Virus record (IMG/VR): IMGVR_UViG_3300027917_000159
Coordinates: 1 to 26,151 of that record
Direction: 5' to 3' (one strand)
DNA: 26,151 nucleotides
DNA from: a virus
Both the position numbers and the translations under genes were made by a program. Positions 19,092-26,151 of this stretch are shown in pieces; position 1 is the first letter of the stretch; each line of letters begins with the position of its first letter. The notes under the pieces were generated by a model. That model was not told the origin of the DNA. It worked only from the letters and a program-made list of their open reading frames with translations, and ran no database searches.

Positions 19092-21140
19092 GTGAAAACT
19101 AAACAAGAACTCATGAGTGATGACCAGATCTCCGAAGACTTTTCTCTTATATTTAAAGATCCTAGTCTTGATAAGACACGTTTTTTAATTGAATTGTCTT
19201 GGTATAGAAATATTCTTTATTATATGGGTGAGCAATGGTTGTCATGGTATGATTCTACAAATACATTTGGTAGACGTTATGAACTTGGGGCCAATGTTCC
19301 TACTCCAGTTACTAATATAATTAGAGATCATATCAAGTCTATGAAAGCTTTGGTTATCAATAAGCGATTTAATTATCGTGTATGGCCTAATTCTGAAGAA
19401 CAGATTGATAAAGATGCGGCACGTTTAGGAGAAAAACTTTTATATCATTTAGATAAACTTGACGACAATGAGATTGAAGATATAAAAGAAATGGCTGCTT
19501 TTTGGATGGTTCTAACTGGGAATGGCTTTGTTAGAACTTATGCTAATTTGGAAGAAGATAAAGTAGAATCTGATTATGTTTTGCCATTTAATATTATAGT
19601 ACCTAATTTGGGACGTTCTTTAGAAAAGAAAGCTTATATTGGGATTAAGTCTTTAAAAAGTCGTGATTGGGTGGAAGAAACTTATGGAATAGATGTAACT
19701 AATTCTGAATCTGAGTTAGGTTATATTGAATATGAACAGCAATTGTTAAAATTAGTTTCCAATGTATCGCCTTGGAAGGGTAGAGGTCTTGAATTAGATA
19801 TGATTGAAGAAAGACCTCAAGATTTAGTGCTTTTTAAAGAGGTAGAATATCAACCTTCTAAAATGTTTCCAAATGGCAGATACAATGTTATGGCCGGGGA
19901 TACAATTGTGAAGAAGCAAGAAAAACTTCCAATCCCGGTCAAAGAAAAAAAATGGAGTTATACAGTTACCCATTTTCCATATAATTTTACTCCTGGGTCA
20001 TTTTGGGCGACTTCAGGGATAGATGATCTTATTTCACCTCAAAATATTATTAATGAAGTGGACCAAGCTTTGGCTATAAACCGTCAATCTCTTGGTAGAC
20101 CCTTTATTCTTAGTGATTCTGAATTGGTGTATAAAAGACGGTCTGCAAAAGGTCAGGCACTGTTAGAGATTATTTATAATGGTCGAACAGGAGGTGGAAA
20201 ACCTCCGCAAATACATCCAGGTACTCCTTTTCCTAGTCAGGTCTTGGAAGAACGAGCAATGCAGCATGCAGGGGCTCAACAAGCCTCTGGTGACCCTAAA
20301 AACATTTTAAAGGGTCAATCTCCTACGGCTGGCGCTTCGGGCGTTATGGTGGATATTTTGACGGAGGCTGCTGAACAATCTCATGCTCCAGATATTCAAA
20401 GGTTTTATAGAAATTGGGGGAAAGTTCAAAGAAAGCGCCTTATCATTACACAAACTCTCTGGAAAAATGAGCATCTTATTAAAGTAGCCGGAGAAGGTAA
20501 TATTATTATGGTGAAAGCTTTTAGAGGGGCTGATCTTCGCCATAATACAGATGTAAGACTAGAACCTGATAATGCTTTGAGTTCGACACAGGCTGGAAGG
20601 AATGAATTATTAGTTAGATTAATTCAGGGGGCTTTTTTTGGTGATATAAATCAGCAGCCGCAATTACAAAGAGATTTGGCTGAAAAATTGGGATTAGGCA
20701 GAATTCCAGGAGAAGATAATTTACATAGAGATAGAGCTGAATATGAGAATGGAATTATAACGCATGGGGATGAGGAAGATATTTCAAAACTTGCTCTTCC
20801 TAGTAATCCTATTGAAAATGAGAATGGAGAAATTCCAGAAGCAGCTTTTACTTTGTTTCCGGAATCTTTTGATCCTGTATTCAGGTTTGATAATCATGCT
20901 ATTCACATTGAAGTCCACATGAGTTTGATTTTAAGTAGGGAATTTAGAGATCTCGATTTAGAGCGTCAACAAAATGCACGTGGTCATTTAGATATGCATA
21001 TGGAAGCAGCCGCTCAAAATGAGGTTGAAGAAGTTGGAAAAGCTATTGCCAGAACAGGTCTAGGCATGGAAGAGGGGATGAGTCCTGAACTTCCCCCAGG
21101 TGGAGAAGCTCCCCCAGGTCTAGCACCTCCAGGGGTATAA
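19092..21140 (+). CDS. Portal protein (GTG start)
   Basis: A 682-residue portal, the ring at the capsid vertex through which DNA enters. Typical features are an early Tyr/Trp-rich stretch (SWYRNILYYMGEQWLSWYD), the following NIIRDHIKSMKALVINKR, the block around ISPQNIINEVDQALAINRQS, and an acidic helical C-terminal barrel region (ELVR to LDLERQQNARG). The end is Pro- and Gly-rich (PPGGEAPPGLAPPG). GTG at 19092 has AAAGGAG about eight bases before it. The order after the terminase and before the scaffold and capsid genes confirms the call. The length is on the long side for portals. Confidence 0.9.
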   Translation: MKTKQELMSDDQISEDFSLIFKDPSLDKTRFLIELSWYRNILYYMGEQWLSWYDSTNTFGRRYELGANVPTPVTNIIRDHIKSMKALVINKRFNYRVWPNSEEQIDKDAARLGEKLLYHLDKLDDNEIEDIKEMAAFWMVLTGNGFVRTYANLEEDKVESDYVLPFNIIVPNLGRSLEKKAYIGIKSLKSRDWVEETYGIDVTNSESELGYIEYEQQLLKLVSNVSPWKGRGLELDMIEERPQDLVLFKEVEYQPSKMFPNGRYNVMAGDTIVKKQEKLPIPVKEKKWSYTVTHFPYNFTPGSFWATSGIDDLISPQNIINEVDQALAINRQSLGRPFILSDSELVYKRRSAKGQALLEIIYNGRTGGGKPPQIHPGTPFPSQVLEERAMQHAGAQQASGDPKNILKGQSPTAGASGVMVDILTEAAEQSHAPDIQRFYRNWGKVQRKRLIITQTLWKNEHLIKVAGEGNIIMVKAFRGADLRHNTDVRLEPDNALSSTQAGRNELLVRLIQGAFFGDINQQPQLQRDLAEKLGLGRIPGEDNLHRDRAEYENGIITHGDEEDISKLALPSNPIENENGEIPEAAFTLFPESFDPVFRFDNHAIHIEVHMSLILSREFRDLDLERQQNARGHLDMHMEAAAQNEVEEVGKAIARTGLGMEEGMSPELPPGGEAPPGLAPPGV

Positions 21141-21143
21141 AAA

Positions 21144-21353
21144 ATGTCAGCAAAAATAATGGAAATGTATAGAAAAGCAGGTGTTCCTGCTCCAGATGGT
21201 AAAGGTATTCATACAGAAAAATTTCATGCGATGGCAATTGGTATTAAGAAAGCTAATCCTGAATATAGCATGGAAAGAGCTTATGCTATAGCAATGAGTA
21301 AGCTTGGAAGAGATAAGGCAGTGAAGAAATCTCACTGGGCCAGTAGGAAATAG
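21144..21353 (+). CDS. Small hypothetical head-module protein
   Basis: A 69-residue protein starting three bases after the portal stop, with AGGGG as its ribosome site. A conserved-looking core runs PDGKGIHTEKFHAMAIGIKKANPEYSMERAYAI when read in parts, with GKGIHTEKFH as the key stretch, and the end is basic (AVKKSHWASRK). I recall similar small proteins next to portal genes in other phages, but cannot name the family. Possibly a connector or packaging accessory protein. Confidence 0.7.
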   Translation: MSAKIMEMYRKAGVPAPDGKGIHTEKFHAMAIGIKKANPEYSMERAYAIAMSKLGRDKAVKKSHWASRK

Positions 21354-21408
21354 TAAACAAAATTAATAAATGTACCGAATATAACTATAGATATTAAATT
21401 TTTTACGC

Positions 21409-21426
21409 TTGGCCGAAATCGGTCAA
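21409..21426 (+). other. Hairpin before the scaffold-like gene
   Basis: TTGGCCG (21409-21415) pairs with CGGTCAA (21420-21426), with one G-U pair and a 4-nt loop. No T run follows. It lies 25 bases before the scaffold-like start and may protect or separate the capsid mRNA. Confidence 0.45.
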
Positions 21427-21450
21427 ATGATAAAAACAAAGGAGAGTATT

Positions 21451-22431
21451 ATGAGTGGTTTTGATGATCTATTTGCAGGAGTAACATTTCCGGATGCTAA
21501 AATTCAGGTAAGTGGTCCTCCAGCAGGCAATGGGCAAACATCCGATTCCCAACCGGATACAGGGCAAAAGACTGATTCCCAACCAGTCCAGGCGAAGGAT
21601 ACACCTGTAAACAAACCGACTAAAGACAATCCAGACGCTTCTAAAGGTGATAGTGATAAGGGGAAAGAAGCTAAACCGCTTCCCTTTGATCAAGATCCTA
21701 AATGGAAGAAGGCTAGGCTGGCTGAAAAAACACTTCAGGAAGTTATGGATACTCATGGCTACTTGGATGTGGAAGAACTCAAAGAGGCTTTAGAATCAGG
21801 CAAAAACTTAAAGAGTCAGTTAGAAGATTCAGATTTAGAAACTCTGAAGAAAAACGCCGCTGCTTATAAAGAATATAAAAAACGGATGGAAGAATCAGAA
21901 AATTCTGACGACGATCAAGTTCCTGATGATAAAATGAAAAAAATTCTTGAGGAAAACAAACAGCTTAAGTCTACACTGGAAGAGATCAACGAAACCAGAC
22001 GTAATGAAGAGGCTACCGCTGAATCATTTAAGAATTACAAAACAGATGTAGATAGAATTCTTGAATTGATGTCAGATGAGGTTCCTTTAAATGACGTTGA
22101 GTCAATATTATTCAAGGCTGTAATGGGAATTGATAATCCTTCTACGGCAGTGGATATAAATAATAGGCAAGAGGTACGAACAATGGTTAAAAATGCTGCA
22201 AAGCAGTTTAAAACTACTCTGGAAGCAATTAAACAAAACGCTATTGATGAATTTGCCAAAGGAAAATCGGCTATGAGGGTCACTGATCCTACAAAAAGTG
22301 CGGATAGTGATTCCCCAATTTTAAATCAAAAAAATTACGATCTTGAAAAGCAGTCGACAAATGAAATTTTTGATAGCGGAAAAGAAGAGTTATATGAACT
22401 TTTACGAAAAGGGATAGAGGCTGCTCAGTAA
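21451..22431 (+). CDS. Capsid scaffolding-like protein
   Basis: A 326-residue acidic protein directly before the major capsid gene, the usual place of a scaffold. Residues about 25-95 are disordered, Pro/Gln/Asp-rich and hold a small repeat (TSDSQPDTGQ, KTDSQPVQ). From about 105 to 210 it is a charged helix with coiled-coil character (DLETLKKNAAAYKEYKKRMEE, split by short breaks), and the end is helical and acidic. AAAGGAGAG fixes the ATG at 21451 rather than the frame opening at 21409. No protease domain is seen. Call rests on position and composition. Confidence 0.8.
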   Translation: MSGFDDLFAGVTFPDAKIQVSGPPAGNGQTSDSQPDTGQKTDSQPVQAKDTPVNKPTKDNPDASKGDSDKGKEAKPLPFDQDPKWKKARLAEKTLQEVMDTHGYLDVEELKEALESGKNLKSQLEDSDLETLKKNAAAYKEYKKRMEESENSDDDQVPDDKMKKILEENKQLKSTLEEINETRRNEEATAESFKNYKTDVDRILELMSDEVPLNDVESILFKAVMGIDNPSTAVDINNRQEVRTMVKNAAKQFKTTLEAIKQNAIDEFAKGKSAMRVTDPTKSADSDSPILNQKNYDLEKQSTNEIFDSGKEELYELLRKGIEAAQ

Positions 22432-22455
22432 AGAGATTTTAAAGGAGAATTTTAA

Positions 22456-23799
22456 ATGGCTACAGTAGATACTACCGCAGTGGCGTATCAATTAAAAAGG
22501 GTTTATGGTGATAGGATTACGGATCTGTTTGCAAGACGTACTATGACCTATAATATGTTTCAAAAATCTAGTCGTAAAGCTAATGTAAAACCTGGGGGTG
22601 CAGGGTATTATTTTTCAACTCGTCAGGCTGATATTGAGTCTATCGGTGGCCGTACTCAAGGTGGGTTGCTTCCGGAGCCTTTAGTTGGTGACGGTGTCCA
22701 GGGGGTTATCTCTCCTAAACTTATCTACGGTGTGCTAAGACTTTCCGGTCTTGCTATCGAAGCAGGTAAAGGAGATGTAATGAGTTTTGTGGATGTTCAG
22801 GGAGACGCAATTGCTAATGTTTATAAGTCTCTGGTAAATGATCTCAATAGACAGTGTTGGAGTGATGGTTATGGTCATCTTGCTACACTATCGGCAGCTT
22901 CAGATACTTTGTCTACCTCTGCTACTTGGACAGTTACTATGGATAACGATACTGGCACACGGTATATTAAAAAGGGCATGATAGTTGACTTTTTTGATGG
23001 GACAGCTATTGACCAAAGTTCCGCGGCCTCTAGGATTTCCAGTATTAATCCTACATCTAAAACGTGTGAAATGGAAGCAGTTGCAGCGGCTGGTGCTGGT
23101 GGGTCTACTTATCAGGCCTATCATCCTCTTGCAGCGGCTAGAACTTATACTATTGTTGAAGAAGCCGTTCCGTCAGCGGCAGAGATGATTCGTTATGGAG
23201 CTAGGGCAGCTACCCATGCTACCACAAATGATTTTTATGAAATGATGGGACTTCGTGGTATTTATGATGACGGGACTTTGATTACCACCTTTGAAGGCAT
23301 TAATACAACTAATGATCCTGAGTGGAAAGCTAATATTCTTAGTAATTCCTCTGTTAACCGGGACGTGAGTATTGATCTTATGTTGGCGGCTGTGGATATG
23401 ACAGCGGCAAGATCTGATGCTGAAGTTAGTATGATTCGTATGGGTCTAGGTCAGCGGCGTAAGTATTTCGCTCTTCTGGCTAATGATGTTCGATATGCCC
23501 CTGGGACTTTCCTGGGCGGTTATGAGACTTTGAATTTTGCTCAGAATGCTCGAATCAAGATGGTTATTGATCCTCATACACGGCCTAATGCAATGTATTT
23601 TGAGCCGGAAGGCTGCATTAAAAAGTACGAATTGACTCCGCTTGGTTGGGGTGGTCTTGACGGACTGAAAATGCACTGGCGGCAAGATTATGATGAGGCT
23701 ACTATGTTCCTGAGACTTTATACGAATCTTGGGACTGAAGCTCGTCACGAACTTACTGTTCTCTCAGATCTTACTGAGCCCAGTAATATGCCTTTCTAA
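22456..23799 (+). CDS. Major capsid protein
   Basis: A 447-residue shell protein, probably of the HK97 fold. It begins with a helical stretch (VAYQLKRVYGDRITDLF), continues with the mixed alpha/beta region typical of these proteins (GGRTQGGLLPEPLVGD, then GVISPKLIYGVLRLSG), and ends with RQDYDEATMFLRLYTNLG near the C-terminus. AAAGGAGAAT lies before the ATG. Position after the scaffold-like gene and the more balanced, codon-rich base composition than its neighbours both fit the most highly expressed protein. No N-terminal delta domain is evident. No fold search was possible, so the fold class is inferred. Confidence 0.85.
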   Translation: MATVDTTAVAYQLKRVYGDRITDLFARRTMTYNMFQKSSRKANVKPGGAGYYFSTRQADIESIGGRTQGGLLPEPLVGDGVQGVISPKLIYGVLRLSGLAIEAGKGDVMSFVDVQGDAIANVYKSLVNDLNRQCWSDGYGHLATLSAASDTLSTSATWTVTMDNDTGTRYIKKGMIVDFFDGTAIDQSSAASRISSINPTSKTCEMEAVAAAGAGGSTYQAYHPLAAARTYTIVEEAVPSAAEMIRYGARAATHATTNDFYEMMGLRGIYDDGTLITTFEGINTTNDPEWKANILSNSSVNRDVSIDLMLAAVDMTAARSDAEVSMIRMGLGQRRKYFALLANDVRYAPGTFLGGYETLNFAQNARIKMVIDPHTRPNAMYFEPEGCIKKYELTPLGWGGLDGLKMHWRQDYDEATMFLRLYTNLGTEARHELTVLSDLTEPSNMPF

Positions 23800-23821
23800 A
23801 TAATAACGTTTAACTTAGTAT

Positions 23822-23845
23822 CCTGGGGGTAATACTGCCCCCAGG
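23822..23845 (+). other. GC-rich hairpin after the capsid gene
   Basis: CCTGGGGG (23822-23829) pairs perfectly with CCCCCAGG (23838-23845) around TAATACTG. No T run follows, so it is more likely an mRNA 3'-end stabiliser or partial attenuator between the capsid and beta-helix genes than a full terminator. Confidence 0.6.
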
Positions 23846-23872
23846 GGTAAACTATGAACAAAGGAGAGTAAA

Positions 23873-24823
23873 ATGATTAAAGATAGAAATATAGATCCTG
23901 CTGCTGGTATCCAGCTTTCGAAAATTATGGGCGGTGGTTGGGGTGCTCCGGCAGCTAAAACTTTTTATGCTATTGCTTCCGGAACAAATTATGCAGCTTG
24001 GGCATCATCCAATATTAGCGGTAATCTCCAGGGCAATGTTATTCAAGACATTATAGACGATCTATGTGTGGATGGTCAACCGGACCATATTCTTGTTGGT
24101 CCTAGAAAATGGCAAGAAAATATTCTTATTATGGACAGACCGAATATAACATTAACTGCCATGGTAGAGGGTTGGGCTACGCAAATGCGGCCTAGCGACG
24201 GTAGTACAAAGTACACTTTTACACCTGTAGGGGGATCTGCACAGCCCGGAGTAGGTATCGCAATTTGTTCAAAGGCTGTTACTGTTCAAGGATTTTTGTT
24301 TGATGGTGGCGGTGGATATACCGGAATCTATGTAGGCGATGGGTATGTTATTAGCACTGATTATAACGAAAATACTGCTTCTGCCAGAATTAGAAATAAT
24401 GTTTTTCGTGGTGGTGCAGAAGGAACTTATGGCGTTGTTATGGACGGTTGTTCTGACGATGTTATAGTTGAGGGTAATATTTTTCGGAGAAATGAATTAG
24501 CTGGAATTTATATTACTCCAGGTGGGGCAAGAACAGTTCAACGACCTGTTATTCGTAATAATGAGTTTATTGGTCAAGAGGTATATGGAATTGATATGTA
24601 TAGCTCTGCAACAACTCAGGGTGTTCTTGTTAAAAGAAACACTTTTATGGATTCGATTCAGGCCATGACTTATGGTGTTCGATTTCAGGGCGCAGGAAAA
24701 CATGCGTTAGTTGGAAATTGGTTTGCCTGTGCGAATAAATGGTCAGCCAGTTCTACAGACTTTATCTCTGGTAATTATGGTGGTAATGGTGCTGACGGTG
24801 CTGAAGTTGTCTCTGAAGCATAA
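23873..24823 (+). CDS. Right-handed beta-helix protein
   Basis: A 316-residue protein with the repeating short turns of a parallel beta-helix: QGFLFDGGGGYTGIYV, RIRNNVFRGG, VIVEGNIFRRN, VIRNNEFIGQ and VLVKRNTFMDS, each with I/V-x-x-N-x-F. This is the pectate lyase/NosD-like pattern also used by phage spikes and fibres. There is no visible signal peptide. The N-terminal 60 residues are distinct and may fix it to the particle. Its place directly after the capsid gene, not in a tail module, suggests a head decoration or head fibre. A terminator directly follows. Confidence 0.82.
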   Translation: MIKDRNIDPAAGIQLSKIMGGGWGAPAAKTFYAIASGTNYAAWASSNISGNLQGNVIQDIIDDLCVDGQPDHILVGPRKWQENILIMDRPNITLTAMVEGWATQMRPSDGSTKYTFTPVGGSAQPGVGIAICSKAVTVQGFLFDGGGGYTGIYVGDGYVISTDYNENTASARIRNNVFRGGAEGTYGVVMDGCSDDVIVEGNIFRRNELAGIYITPGGARTVQRPVIRNNEFIGQEVYGIDMYSSATTQGVLVKRNTFMDSIQAMTYGVRFQGAGKHALVGNWFACANKWSASSTDFISGNYGGNGADGAEVVSEA

Positions 24824-24841
24824 GTTAAATTGAGTTAAATG

Positions 24842-24870
24842 AAGTGGGGGAATTTTTCCCCCACTTTTTT
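24842..24870 (+). terminator. Strong intrinsic terminator
   Basis: AAGTGGGGGAA (24842-24852) pairs with TTCCCCCACTT (24856-24866) around TTT; six T residues follow the GC-rich part of the stem. It ends the capsid and beta-helix transcription unit. Confidence 0.9.
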
Positions 24871-24884
24871 AGCAGGAGAAGAAA

Positions 24885-25187
24885 ATGGTAGGAAAACCAT
24901 TAACGAAGAGTGGCTTAGATAATTATGATAATATAAGATGGGGAAAGTCTAAACTTCCAAAAGGTGTTAAAATTAAATTTGGAAAATCTGTTCCTATTAA
25001 AGGAAGTCTTCTTACAACTTTTGAAAGAAAAGCAAATGAAGTTGTATGGGATGTATTAAGAAGTGATATGAAAAAATCTTTAAAAGCTGGAGAATACACA
25101 GGAACTTCAACAAACGAAGTCTTTTCTTTGACAGGAGAGACAATCAGGGAAATCCTGGAAAACAAAAATCCTCAAGGAGGGGACTAA
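24885..25187 (+). CDS. Hypothetical protein (100 aa)
   Basis: A basic protein in its first half (KSKLPKGVKIKFGKS), helical in its second (NEVVWDVLRSDMKKSLKAG). AGGAG lies before the ATG, just after the terminator, so it needs read-through or its own promoter. From its place it may belong to the head-completion genes. Not recognised. Confidence 0.65.
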   Translation: MVGKPLTKSGLDNYDNIRWGKSKLPKGVKIKFGKSVPIKGSLLTTFERKANEVVWDVLRSDMKKSLKAGEYTGTSTNEVFSLTGETIREILENKNPQGGD

Positions 25188-25196
25188 GGAGAAGTT

Positions 25197-25529
25197 ATGA
25201 ATATTTCAGAGTTATGTCAAGTATTAGAATCACAATCTAATCAAGAAGCCAAATTAAAAGATACTACTTGTTTGAATTTTTTAAGTTTTACATTAGATTC
25301 TCCAAGAATGGCTTTTGTTATTACAAGCACTGAACTTACAGTAAAAGAAATTCTTAAAAGCGCTAAACGATATTTTGGAAAAGGTAAGGCTCCTGTGGTT
25401 TGTTTACGTAAAGTTATCAGTATTGAATCTGTAGAGCCAAAACCAAAGCTTGTTGATAAAAGTATAAAATTAGTTAGTAAAACTAAATCATCTAAAAAAG
25501 TAAAAAAAACTATTATGGCAAAAAAATAA
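25197..25529 (+). CDS. Hypothetical protein (110 aa)
   Basis: An N-terminal helical and beta part to about residue 80, followed by a Lys-rich tail (SKTKSSKKVKKTIMAKK). AAGGAG lies before the ATG and the next gene follows closely. The tail suits contact with DNA or an acidic partner. Not recognised. Confidence 0.65.
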   Translation: MNISELCQVLESQSNQEAKLKDTTCLNFLSFTLDSPRMAFVITSTELTVKEILKSAKRYFGKGKAPVVCLRKVISIESVEPKPKLVDKSIKLVSKTKSSKKVKKTIMAKK

Positions 25530-25539
25530 GGAGAGAAAA

Positions 25540-25668
25540 ATGAGTAGCCATACTACCGATTGGTTTCCGGGTAGAGTATATAAAGAATATAAAGAAAATT
25601 ATGATAAGATTTTTAGACTAACTAAGAAACCTAAGAAGGAAAAGAAAAAAGAAAATAAGGAGGATTAA
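25540..25668 (+). CDS. 42-residue basic peptide
   Basis: A short frame starting MSSHTTDWFPGRVYKEY, with AAGGAGAG just before the ATG. The second half is almost only Lys and Glu (KKPKKEKKKENKED). It follows the previous stop by ten bases and ends two bases before the next start. The tight fit between genes and the good ribosome site support it. Confidence 0.55.
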   Translation: MSSHTTDWFPGRVYKEYKENYDKIFRLTKKPKKEKKKENKED

Positions 25669-25670
25669 AG

Positions 25671-26151
25671 ATGTATCAAGGAGTTGTTCCATCATTAGAT
25701 CCTGCATTTGAGAAAGATTTAAAAGAATTTGATAAAACACTTTGGGTAGAATTTAGTAGAGAGACAGGTCGATTTATTATCTACCAAAAAAGTGCCCAAT
25801 ATTCAAAAGCTCAAGTAATGGTTATTGAAACTGAGGACGGTAATTTTAGACAACCAAATACATTAGATATAGCTTTATTATATTGGGGAGATTTGTGGAG
25901 ACATGGTGGAGAAAAAGCTAGAGCAATTTTTGGAGAAGAAAAAGCACTTAAACAAATGGAAGACGATGATAAAGAAACTGAAACCACATTTAGAGAAGCT
26001 ACCATTGATGATCGGCACTGGTTGCGAAGAAAACTTTTGGAAGCTTCAGGGCAAGTAGCTGATGCACCGCATGTACGACGTATAGAGCCTAAACCTAAAG
26101 GCGAAAGTTTTGAGGTTATTGATAAACGAAAATTTAAAACAGACCACTTAA
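25671..26151 (+). CDS. Hypothetical protein, 3' end beyond window
   Basis: An open frame from ATG at 25671, with AAGGAGG well placed before it, running past the right edge (160 codons visible). It starts MYQGVVPSLDPAFEKDLKE, has a beta-like part (WVEFSRETGRFIIYQ), an acidic loop (EDDDKETETTF) and a basic stretch. No family recognised; the position suggests a head or neck protein. Confidence 0.7.
   Translation, partial: MYQGVVPSLDPAFEKDLKEFDKTLWVEFSRETGRFIIYQKSAQYSKAQVMVIETEDGNFRQPNTLDIALLYWGDLWRHGGEKARAIFGEEKALKQMEDDDKETETTFREATIDDRHWLRRKLLEASGQVADAPHVRRIEPKPKGESFEVIDKRKFKTDHL

Noticed and set aside
21541-21600. Short repeat (GATTCCCAACC) as a DNA element
   Set aside because: It encodes the repeated SQP stretch in the disordered part of the scaffold-like protein, so protein-level repetition explains it.

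Overview
The window looks like part of a tailed double-stranded DNA phage genome (Caudoviricetes), AT-rich, densely packed and free of tRNAs, rRNAs and CRISPR arrays. The evidence is a family A DNA polymerase, an Sak4-like recombination ATPase, small and large terminase subunits, a portal, an acidic scaffold-like protein and a major capsid protein in the usual order. Nearly every gene has a strong Shine-Dalgarno sequence, and 4-nt ATGA start/stop overlaps are common. Promoters are of the bacterial sigma-70 type. Sec-type signal peptides on several proteins mean the host has a standard export pathway; the host itself cannot be named from the sequence.

Layout. Positions 1-2704 (+): DNA polymerase running off the left edge, then four small genes. 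Position 2765-2799: a two-way terminator. Positions 2833-4469 (-): two exported proteins with their own promoter candidate, probably a cargo (moron) unit. Positions 4562-8282 (-): a DNA/RNA-transaction cluster with an ERCC4-HhH nuclease, an Rnl2-like RNA ligase, an Sak4-like ATPase and a DUF1937 protein. Positions 8476-13158 (-): about 20 mostly tiny accessory genes, many with paired cysteines or membrane segments, including paralogous pairs and several genes under 60 codons, separated by strong intergenic stem-loops. Positions 13159-14634: a 1.5-kb divergent, essentially non-coding region. Positions 14635-26151 (+): the packaging and head module, with a sigma-like factor, an HExxH protein and a beta-helix protein embedded in it, running off the right edge.

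The main unexplained signals are non-coding. A consensus sigma-70 promoter (TTGACA-17-TATAAT, leftward, 13593-13621) fires into about 400 nt that carry at least eight local hairpins and no convincing reading frame: a candidate structured RNA or long leader. Two further leftward promoters (8428-8456 and 15106-15134) share the motif CCCTTGACAAA and a TATATT -10 at 17-bp spacing, and each is followed almost at once by an intrinsic terminator, so they should make RNAs of only about 40-55 nt; the second lies inside the rightward late region. Two intergenic stem-loops (9909-9951 and 11665-11723) share a loop sequence and look like members of one element family. Two late-gene leaders (14580-14620 and 15368-15396) share a hairpin followed by CTCACAAAAAA.

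How the parts may work together (inference): the left and central modules copy and recombine the genome and modify the host, and the right module packages and builds heads. The sigma-like protein at 18286-18813 may direct late or middle transcription. All function calls come from reading motifs by eye; no database search was possible.
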